Assembly (NCBI GenBank): GCA_033297075.1 | Contig: MU858049.1 | Location: 372,001-436,000, forward strand | DNA: 64,000 nt | DNA from: Rhypophila decipiens | Taxonomy: Eukaryota > Ascomycota > Sordariomycetes > Sordariales > Naviculisporaceae | Reading direction: 5' to 3' | In this document: in pieces, positions 55,307 to 64,000 of the stretch | Layout of the letters: every line of letters starts with the position of its first letter | Position numbering within the stretch: the stretch's first letter is position 1 | Translations under genes and position numbers: made by a program | The notes under the pieces: generated by a model | The model's input: only the letters and a program-made list of their open reading frames with translations | Database searches by the model: none | What the model was told of the DNA's origin: nothing

Positions 55307-56101
55307 CTAGTTATCTACTCGTAGCCAATGGTTAGTATCTTTATCTTGAAGAGTCGGGCACTTAAATCTTGAAACGTACCCTGCTGCTCCTCCTCTTCCT
55401 CCTCCTGGCTCTGCTGCTGTTGTTGCTGTTGCTGCTGGGCTGCTTCTTCTTCTGGGTGTGGGGAGACAAACAGCCCACTGCTGGCGTCGTCGTTGGCGGA
55501 GGTGGTGGAGCCGGGCGGTGCCGCGTTGCCGTCTTCGTTGTCGTCGGTATTGTTGCCGTCATTGTTTGCGGCAGTGGCGGAGGCGGTCGGGAGGCCGGCC
55601 TTGCGAGCAGCTTCCTCTTATATCAACAGTTAGTATGATATCAGTCAAAATCAGCATACAGTTTCAGGATTGATTACTCACTCTTTGCTTTTTTTTCCAG
55701 GCCTTCACATTTCACAGTCCACATGTCAGAAACTGCACACAAAAGCAACAATATCAAGTGCAGACTTACTTTGTGGTCGGTGTGGGGGGCGCCGGCCACT
55801 TTATCCTGCTCTTCCTACATAGACGATCAGTATCATGGTGGACGGAAGAAGCTGGCTCAGACTTCTTGCAGTACTTACACGAGCCTTCGCCCGCAGGCCC
55901 TCCACCTCTTTGTCGAGGGCGGCGGCCTCCTCCTGCAACTTCTATTCTCATGTCAGCGGCAAGTCAATGGTACATCTACCGCAGAGGTTGAACTTACTCT
56001 GATTCTTTCGCGGATATTCTATAGTGAATCGTCCAGTCAGTGATTTGTGTGTAGTAACAGAAGCAGCGGAAATGACTTACGTCGGCCTTGGCCTCCAATT
56101 T
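55307..56101 (-). CDS. microexon-rich coiled-coil protein, 5' end unresolved
   Basis: Seven 3' exons can be joined: 56101-56081 (21 nt), 56018-55998 (21), 55941-55879 (63), 55814-55770 (45), 55702-55682 (21), 55614-55380 and 55314-55307. The first five are in phase 0 with GTAAGT or GTGAGT donors. They encode KLEAKADNIRERIRKLQEEA and then ALDKEVEGLRAKAREEQDKV, a heptad coiled coil. A disordered Asn/Asp/Gly region, nine Gln and a Glu-rich end closing in DN follow. I do not recognise the family. The first exon(s) lie upstream of 56101, where a poly-A/poly-G/poly-T tract (56178-56230) hides them and may contain sequence errors. Confidence 0.55.
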
Positions 56102-57844
56102 CTGTCGGAACAAGTGTCAGGGGCTCAGGGGGTGACGGAGTTCAAGGACGATTCGGTCGGGGAGAAACCCTTACATCGGGGGGGTTTTTTTTTGTTAAAA
56201 AAAAAAAAAAGAAGAAGAAGAAAAAGAAAACTATCGAGGGCTTTGATGTGTGATGGTATCTACAGCAATAGTTAGCAAAATGATTCAGTCGTGATAAAGG
56301 CCAAAGGTAGGGTGTCCTACGGTGCGTGTTTGATCGGGCAAAGAACAGAAGAGGAGAGGAAGACTGCTGCATGCGCCAAAATAAAGTCATAATAGATGCA
56401 CGACCCGGCCAGATTAGGGAAGTCACGATGCTTGCGCTTGCTTCTTCAGTCCACCGATGGCGTCAATGATTTAGATAATTTATCTCGGGACAGAGCGACT
56501 CTAAATACAACCTGGAGCTCTTGCCTCGCTTACCACTATCATCATCATCATCATCATCATCGACCAGAAGTCACGCAAAGTGTGGCAACAAGCACGTGTG
56601 GAGATGAATATACGTCTTTGTGAGCATTTAATAAGGCCTTTCTCGGGATATATCAACTGTTTTTTAGAGACCTAGCTAACTCCTAGAACTGGACGGGCGG
56701 ATGAAAGGGCAAAACCAAATTCCGAATAATATCTAGCGATTCAAGGGGTCATATTTTCGAATCGGGTTGGGAACGGTGAGTAAAAGGGGGGGTTCGAACG
56801 TCTTTCCTTTTTTTTCCCTTCTCTTTTTCGATCTTAGATGAATCTTTGAATGATACCTTAGGGTTGGGAGCAGTAGGGGAAGAAAAGAAAAGAAAAGAAA
56901 AGAAAAAAAGCAGGAACAAGTGCTATTCTTCTTTTATAAAGTCTTAGTTAAATTCACATCTGCCTACGTACTTCCTCTCTAGACTTTTATGTCACTATAA
57001 TTCCCTATCATTAAACTATATACGGTACTTATCCCGGTAAGCTCGCTGGCTTATCTGCTAACCTACCTTGCAACGTGTGCTAGTAGGAAATATAACTCCT
57101 GATTCAAGGGTGATACTATGTGCTCTTTTTACACGAAGTATGTTGAAAATAGGTGGTAACTAGGGAATGACAGGGTGGACAGGCAGTTTCCCATCACACC
57201 CATGCTGACTTCAATTTAGAATCAGAAAATACATGTAAAGATGAGCAAAATACATAAAAGGGGAGGTATCCAAATATACATCATAATATGTTCTTCCAGC
57301 CTGCCTGCCTGTCCTCCCTTCCTTTTTTCCTCCGCATGCGGGTATACATAGGTAGGTAGGTAAGGTACCAGAGGTAGGGTACCAGGGGTAGGTGATAGAT
57401 AGATGGGCATGCCCATTGTAGAAAAGAAGAAGAAGAAGAAAACAGGCATAATACCAAACGCCTCGCCAATTTGGTAAAATGATAACGATCGAAAATGAAA
57501 AGAGAACAAAAGAAGACAAAAAATAAAAAGGAAAAAGTAAGTCAAAGGAAGGCAGGAAACTCCGTGCCACCAGCTCTTGGCTGTGATGCCTGCCCAAGTA
57601 CGTACAACAACACATTCTTATCTATGACAAAACAAAAAGGTGTATGTGTGTATGTGTGTGAAAACCATCTTGGAGCGCCAGCACGCCACGCCACGCCTCG
57701 CCCAACCAACCAAGCCATGCTATTAAAGGGGCCAAACAACACCAGTGAACAAAATGCATTTTATTTCTCTCACACTGTAAGGATTGTTTTCTTTCCCCTC
57801 CTGTCAAAGGATATATACGTTTGAAAGGGTTCATTCGCGCAACA
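56102..57844. other. intergenic with simple repeats
   Basis: The left part must hold the missing 5' exon(s) and promoter of the coiled-coil gene. Simple repeats include a poly-A tract near 56197-56210, ATC repeats at about 56538-56561 and GAAAA repeats at about 56880-56907. No other gene is supported. Confidence 0.5.
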
Positions 57845-60123
57845 TCAGATCCAAGCCTTGCCCTCAGTCACACAGGGAGTGGTATCCCCTGTCCCGGCCC
57901 TTCGAAGCGGAGCAGTCATGGGCGGGCTCCTCGGGTCCGCGCCACTACTAGGCTTGGAGGTCGCAGGGAGGCTGAAGCCGACACCCCGGGGGCTCGGCAG
58001 CTTGTTATTGTTTGACTTGACAGGACTATAGACCTTGGGGCTGAGCGTCACAAGCACTTCCGATGCCCCGTCGTCGTCGGACTCGACAGCAGTCTGGTCT
58101 CCCTCCTCGTCACTTTCGTCCCCGGCCGTCCTTGGCACAGGTGGAAGCGTCTTCATCTTGGCAGACTTGACAGGGTCCCTCTTCGGGGTGTCGTCGACGA
58201 TGGCAGGCTGCGACTCGAAGCTTGATACGTTTGTATTGAGCTTTGCGGGCCGTTTGTTTGGTGAGAGTAGCCTCTCCTTCTGGAGTTCTGGACACTCCAG
58301 ACTGTAGACATGGGTGTCCGGGGCAGCTACTGTTGTCTTGACGACAGGAGGCATGTCCTCCACTGAAGAAAGACGCAGTCCTATCTGCACCGTCGCTGAG
58401 GAGACGAGAGAAGAGTCCCGTCGATGTCGGACCATGAGATTCTTCATCGAAGGAGGTGGTTTGAGGGCATCGGCCCCTTTTGGTTTGGAGTTGGGTGAGT
58501 AGGTGGTGGCTGGAAGGAGCGTAAATGATTTGATACTGGGGGCGTTGTTTGGGAATAATGAGTACGACCGCTTTCGAACGTGGCCAGTGACCTGCGAGCT
58601 GGAGACCCTGGCAGGCTCTGGCGCTCTTGGAATGTCGGTCTCGGGGTATACTGCGTTTGACCGCAACGGGTTTGGTCCCTGTATGCTATACTGAGGCGAT
58701 ACCGGTCGCCTGGGCTCAGAGTCTCTCGATTGCTCCTCCTTCTCGTTTGGTACAAGGCTGGCTTCGCTGTCCATCCTGCGCAAGCTGCCTGGGCCCCCAA
58801 CCGGGTTTATGATCTGGTCATCATACGAGTCGTCGTTGTCTGGGTCATAGCGCCGGATCTTGTACTTTGCCCTTCGCTTTTCGTACTCGGTAACCTTATC
58901 CCTGGGCCCTATCGTAGAAAGTGTATTGGACTTCAAGAAGAGGTAGAGACCCCCAGTCATGAGTCCGGATACATTGGCCACGACCGAGGCAATCATGGAA
59001 AGTGTGAGTGCGTTGGAGCTCGGCGACCGCTGATCGATAAATGACATGGTAAAGAAATAAGGAATCATAAAGCCCTAAGCCCACGTCAGTCAGTGCAAGA
59101 TGGGCGTAGAATAGTGGAAGAGAACTAACAGTTGATATGACGGCAAGGACCATGTAGTAGACCATCCGCGACGCAGCAACCCTCTCTGTTACCTCAATCT
59201 TGGTGCTTCGATGGAGCCTGACAAACACCACGGCAATGCAGACTATCAGAGTCGAGGCAATGCCCGTGAGGATTGCAAAGCAGCCCTTCGCATAATGGGC
59301 CACGAACCAAAACAGCGAAGTCAGACAAAAGTTGTCAGCGCGGTCAAAGTTTGCGACGAGGAAGTTGATGAGGATCAGCAGCCCAATAATGGTCAAGCAG
59401 ATGGTGACAGCCCATTTCCCTCGCGCACCGAACGGCTCCTTTCTTTGCAGTCCTCTTATCGCCACTTCGAGTCCGAATATTAGTTGAATATAAGGGACAA
59501 TGAATACCGCTGCAACAAGTTAGCCAAGACTCCGAGGATGCAATTAAGGGCCAGGGCCAGGCAGGCTCAACTCACCAGGCAGCATCATTTGAGCAATCAA
59601 GGTGCACCCAAAGCCAAGCAGCTTGTCAAGGCCAGTTGACTGCGCAACGGCAAATGTGATGCCCTGGACAACGATGCCGCAGGACAGCACCAGGGGGTAA
59701 ACCTCAGCAGCGGGCACAAAAGTAAAGCCATTACGTCTGTTGTTAACGAGTTAGCCGGCCATCATCACCACAATCACCACCAATATGTCCAGACATCAAC
59801 CCTCTTGAACCATCATACCTGAAGCTGAAGTTCCTATCGTTCCTCTTTTTTCTGCAGTATGTATCGAATAAAATCCCCACTGCCGTCGCGAAGGCGGTCA
59901 CGGTGTTGAATGAAGCTAATATGATGGTGGATGTTCGGATGGATTTGGCGGCGGCGAATCTGAACTCGTTTATGATCATCTGCTGTGTGGTCGAATTCGT
60001 GGCCGACTGGAAGAGCCCGTTGCCTCCGCCTCCTCGAGTATTATTCGTCCCCGGCGTCCAACTCACGTCGCCCCGCGACTCCAACCACCCGACGCCTCCA
60101 TCCAGATAGTGTAACGGTGACAT
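57845..60123 (-). CDS. seven-transmembrane GPCR-like protein with long cytosolic tail
   Basis: Exons 60123-59819, 59736-59576, 59509-59130 and 59074-57845, giving 691 residues. A short Asn/Gly/Ser-rich N terminus with N-glycosylation sites precedes seven hydrophobic segments: TSTIILASFNTVTAFATAVG, VYPLVLSCGIVVQGITFAVA, LIAQMMLPAVFIVPYIQLIF, WAVTICLTIIGLLILINFLV, CFAILTGIASTLIVCIAVVF, MVYYMVLAVISTGFMIPYFF and LTLSMIASVVANVSGLMTGG. A tail of about 325 residues follows, Ser/Pro-rich with many potential phosphorylation sites. This out-in layout with a long tail resembles orphan fungal 7-TM receptors. I see no PTH11 CFEM domain and no sequence match I can name, so receptor function is inferred from topology. 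Confidence 0.75.
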
Positions 60124-63100
60124 AGGGCTTGCCGTAGCGAAAGCCGCGAAGTTGGCGATGGCGATGAGCAGCCGTAGCAGTGCCGTCGGTTCCGTCGTCG
60201 TTAAGTCATCTATACCAGCCGTCGATTCCCAGACACGATGGTTGGCCAAAGTAGGATGAAAGAAAAAAAAAAGAGGGGAAAGAGATTGACAGAGTAGGAA
60301 GGGAATGGCTAGAGTGTAATGGCAAATCGTATGGAGATTTCTCGCACACGGGGTGCCCACACCACCAAGCTCGACCACAGACTAGACGAAACAGTCCCTG
60401 AACAAGCTCAACACACACGGTTGTGCAGCCAAAGGATGGGAATAGAAACAAGGGCCAGGGTCACCAAGGAGCCAATCGAGTGCAAGGAGCATAGACCAGA
60501 GGGTTGACGGTCAAGAGGGCAGAACTATCCCTTACCAGGCCATGGGACCCTTCCAGAAGAAGCTGGGACACACGGGACGCATGACGAGAGATAGAGACCT
60601 GCGCAGCTGGTCCCGGTCATCGACGTGATAGGGGGACGGTGGGATGGGACGGTTCCCGCGCGGACTAGACAGAGCCGGCCAGGGATCAAGGCTGAAGGAA
60701 AATATGGATGTGGAGTAGCAGAGTGCCAGAGCCCAGAGGGAGCGTCCCCTGCATGGCCCAAGGCCCAGAGGCTCGTCGTCTTGTCTCCTGGGGCGCGGCG
60801 ACCTGGGGGAGAGCAAGTGCAGAACCTGAGCCTCATCCAAAGATGGAGGTCGCAAAAACGACAGGGGTGTCAGTCGAGGCGAGGTCGACGATAGGATGGT
60901 CCGAGCAGAGGGGTTCATTGTGTTCCTGATGTGGTATCCATATCTGCTTAGATACAGCACGGATTCACAGTACCCATGCATCGGGGATCATCGGCTCTAG
61001 ATCTGAAGCCAGTAGGGGAAGGAATCCGGTGAGCGACATCACCTCATTATCCAGCGACTGACCATTCTGCTCATAGTAATCGAGCGGCCGGTCAATTGAA
61101 GTCATGGAACCGAAGGTGTGGAATCCCCAAGCTAGCTGGAGGTCTCTGCGAATGTCGACTATCTCAGTGCGCAATTGTGACAACTGACCAAGTCAAAATG
61201 ATAAAGCGTGTGAGCACTTGGCAGCGGTATCTGGTGGAAAACATTGGTTCCGAGAGAGAACAGTGCCAGAGGGGAGGCGAGCACAAGGAGTCGAAGAATC
61301 GAGGTTACCCCAAGCCAAGGGGGAGCATTGTCGCGAACGTGGGGTTGATGCAATCATGACACAGCTACTGGTTTCGTACCCTTCTCGATTTGCTAGGAAA
61401 AAGACCCCTGTCCAGCCCCTTGGCCCGAGCTTCCTGCATGTCGCACTCCCGCCTGAGCCAAATGAGACCCCATGCGGCAACCGGGGCGCAGTGCCGCCTT
61501 CCCTCAACGGGCCTAGACGCGGCAGGGGAAGGCGCTGTGGGGATCAAACCTCCAAACTTTGCTTGCACGTCGAGACTTCCCCCGCCATCAACCGACCAAT
61601 CGTGTGACGAGGAACCTTGATGGTGATGGACTCAAGTTCTCAACTCGATGGCCAGATCTGCCTCGCTGCCCTGCTTATTAGCCACCGGTCAACCGCCACT
61701 GGCAGCGCATGTTACGGGGAATCGCCCATGATCGATGGTCCACATTCTACAATCACCTCTCGGTTCCTGCTGCCCTCTTGTGTGCGTTATCTTCTCCATG
61801 TTGCTTTGATGATCTTCACGATCCATTAGCCTGCCCGTGGGGATGCAACTGCAGGTGCACCTTGAAGGTCTAAAGAAAGAATCTATCCTCATTACCCTGT
61901 GTCAATGCTCACAGACCAAGAGACGGCATCATGATGGCTGCAAGAGAAGCAGGCGATTGGCTTGTCAGTATGAATCGTTCCATGCTCAATCTTCGCTTCT
62001 GAATCCACGACTGTTGATATCATTTTTCCTTCATCACAGTCTCGCCAAACTTCATCATACACAAGGGGAGTCTGTGATGACCCCTACTTACGGCAAAGCG
62101 TGAAGGCCCTTTGTCCGATTGGTTTGACGCCTGTCATTCATTCGATATTTCTTCCGACTTCACCACGAGGTGGATTGGCGAAACAATGGATGGCCAAGGG
62201 AAACACTTGAGTCCAATCCTCTCCACAGGAGGAATTGAACGGGTTTCTTTGCCCTCAACGGGCGTTTCCTCCAGTGAAGTGGATTTGGCTCTCTCGTATT
62301 CCGCGCCCACGCAAGCTCTTGACACAGCTTGTGTATCAGATCCCGGAAATCTCTTTACCCATGTGCCCAGACCACCCCGATGATGCCAAGTTTTTCCCGC
62401 CTTATCACGTACCGCTTCCCAGCACCGCGTATGAATGCGTTTTTCGTCCCTTTGGTTTTATTGGTTCCGTGTCGGCTGTTCGTGGGTTTCCCATTGCCGG
62501 GGGCAAAGCTCGTTCCTATCGAGGAACAAAATCTAGCCCATTCTTTCGTGGTGGGGTTGAATCTTTTTTGCGCATGTGTATGCCTGCTTAATCCTCGGCG
62601 TTGGGATCCCAGTTCAGATCATATTTACCTGCGGTGATTGCTGCTGCTCAGTGTCGTCACCAGTCTCTCACCACTTAGCAAAGCAAAAAGTGAATCCCCA
62701 GCCAAGACGGGGACCTCGTCACCTCACAAACCCCCTGATGCCGTGGGAAACCTTTTGTGGGAAAAAGACCACGAAACATGCTCCACACCCACGCTTCCTT
62801 CCTTACTGTATGGCAGCGGTTCGGGCTTTTCTTCAAGGAAGAGAAGGATTCCGAAATTGTATTATAAAGCAACCACAGCTGGAGGTTGGTACACTAGAGC
62901 CGGAGAGCTGGTAGGGTTCAGGGGCTACTTTTTCCCGGCCGACGGTATTCGCCGAATTATTCGTAGATTAATATCCACAAGGCATGAGATAGGGGCTTGG
63001 AACTGGATGGGATGCTTTCTCCTGGAAGGGCAATAAATTGGAGCCCTCTTTGACTACGTAAGCGGTTTTTGTGGTAGCGGACAAGCACCACAGTCAGCAG

Positions 63101-64000
63101 CAGTCCTTGTATCTACCCCTCGACAGACCGGCGATGTCCAACACACTTCGCAGTGTGCAGACCGCTGTGATAGTGGCGCATAGAACTCATCCTGAATCTT
63201 GTCTTGCAGAATGACGACGCAATCCATTACGCGGGACGATGCTGGCTGTGTCAACTCGAAATGAGCCTTCTCATAGGAAAATGCCGACAAGATTATGAAA
63301 GAGGTCTTTATCCAAGCCCCTTTGGCAGCTGCTACATACAGGTGGCTACATGTAAATCGTCGATGTGCTCTCCAAGAACGAGTAAAGTCCGCCCGCTCAT
63401 ATCCCATCATTGGTCCGTGCCGTCAGTTGTAGAATCCCCTTTTGTAGTTCAGTCCCGTCTCCAGCTTTATAAACATGAATGTCGGGGAGCATTTCCAACA
63501 GCGAGGGGAATATCAGGCGCACCGCGATCGGCCGTTTGGCCGAGTGGTGTGAGTCTGCCCCTCCCTCCGACCGCCCCCGCCCACCGCCGACGACGAGCTC
63601 TCGAGAGCACTCGGGTTCGAGCCCGAGCCGAACCACTTCCTCCCCATCCTCCCAATTCTTTAGAAAAGAGCTTCGAGTCTTTTCCCGAGGGCCCCTCCGC
63701 GATGAGCGGAGGGGCCTGGAGCTTTTGTCTTTTGCGCACTTTTTTTCCTTGCTCGTCCAACCAAGATGAGATACCAATAGTAACAATACAAGGAAGGGTA
63801 AGAGCGAGAAAGACATGCATCGCGATGTTAAGAAAATACATATTTGCCATTTTCATGTGAAATATGTGAACCAAAAATTGAGTATATAGGTTAGTTGATT
63901 AAAGATACAATATTAAGAATGGCCAATGTTCAGAGATGACCTAGATGTACAAATACGATGGCGCATTGTGAATTAGAAGGAGAGGCCACATACCTCTTCA
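60124..64000. other. 3.9-kb stretch without a recognisable protein gene
   Basis: Open frames of 60-220 codons occur on both strands but overlap one another, lack family motifs and show no coherent splicing. The stretch begins with the promoter of the 7-TM gene. The only structured element I find is the RNA-like region at 63466-63746. Confidence 0.5.
63515..63746 (+). ncRNA. candidate Pol III structured RNA (A box, B box, hairpins, T-run)
   Basis: TTTATAAA lies at 63466-63473. TGGCCGAGTGG at 63537-63547 matches the A-box consensus exactly, and GGTTCGAGCCC at 63614-63624 is one base off the B box. CTCGGG/CCCGAG forms a stem around the B box. Downstream are two perfect hairpins: GAAAAGA/TCTTTTC (63663-63684) and GGCCCCTCCGC/GCGGAGGGGCC (63690-63716, loop GATGA). 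GCGCA (63517-63521) can pair with TGCGC (63733-63737) to close the molecule, just before seven T (63740-63746). I could not fold it as a functional tRNA because the acceptor strand before the A box has no partner. It may be a small RNA gene, a tRNA-derived SINE or a tRNA pseudogene. Confidence 0.4.

Noticed and set aside
55369..55638. Leu-rich hydrophobic open frame on the plus strand that looks like a membrane protein
   Set aside because: It is the antisense of the Gln/Glu-rich coding exon of the minus-strand coiled-coil gene.
63524..63635. A standard tRNA-Ser/Leu gene around the A and B boxes
   Set aside because: The acceptor strand before the A box has no complementary 3' partner and the T arm would need a 6- or 8-base loop.
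63479..63874. Overlapping open frames of 96-218 codons on both strands near the right end
   Set aside because: GC-rich sequence with no stops on several frames at once; no conserved motif. The RNA-like features explain the region better.

Overview
The window is nuclear DNA from a filamentous ascomycete (Pezizomycotina, most likely a Sordariomycete). Most genes carry short introns of about 50-80 bp with CTAAC/CTGAC-type branch points. The gene set is also fungal: a Sec39 tether, a GT15 mannosyltransferase, a CipC-like stress protein, an eqolisin, an NCS1 purine permease and an EF-hand MscS channel. I found no operons, bacterial islands or CRISPR arrays. Exon structures below were built by hand from splice signals plus reading-frame closure, so they are predictions.

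Layout. 0-3 kb: 3' end of SEC39, a badly resolved homopolymer/gap region overlying a possible Pol III gene, and a secreted eqolisin-family protein. 4.8-12.4 kb: a GT15 mannosyltransferase with a GC-AG intron, a GCP5-like gamma-tubulin complex subunit and TRM61. 14-20.3 kb: a CipC-like protein, mitochondrial ribosomal protein bL34m, the CAAX protease STE24, a 90-residue four-exon membrane protein and ribosomal protein eL38. 22.4-27 kb: mevalonate kinase ERG12 and the farnesyl/geranylgeranyltransferase alpha subunit, which here has an unusual ~205-residue N-terminal extension. 27.6-34 kb: an NTF2-like protein, PGA2, the histone-fold protein MHF1/CENP-S, a mitochondrial membrane protein and nucleoside diphosphate kinase (NDK). 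NDK closes to its family-standard 153 residues only if one intron is AT-AC. 34.8-44 kb: ER glucosidase II alpha, tRNA-Val(AAC), a purine-cytosine permease and a secreted glycosidase-like protein. 44.8-60 kb: a giant disordered WW-like protein, the MscS/EF-hand channel, a microexon-rich coiled-coil gene and a 7-TM protein with a long tail. 60-64 kb: no protein gene seen; a structured Pol III-like RNA candidate lies at about 63.5 kb.

Repeats. Two intact short inverted-repeat elements (10.3 and 43.9 kb) share about 45-bp termini beginning GGCGCC. Each is flanked by a perfect 8-bp target duplication and carries an internal 22-bp minisatellite. A third, truncated relative at 23.9 kb has expanded to about 21 repeat units just after the ERG12 stop codon. 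A second small repeat pair lies at 44.3 and 55.1 kb.

Working together. ERG12 (isoprenoid supply), the prenyltransferase alpha subunit (lipid attachment) and STE24 (CAAX proteolysis) sit within about 10 kb, which may be coincidence. The mannosyltransferase, glucosidase II and PGA2 all serve secretory-pathway protein maturation.
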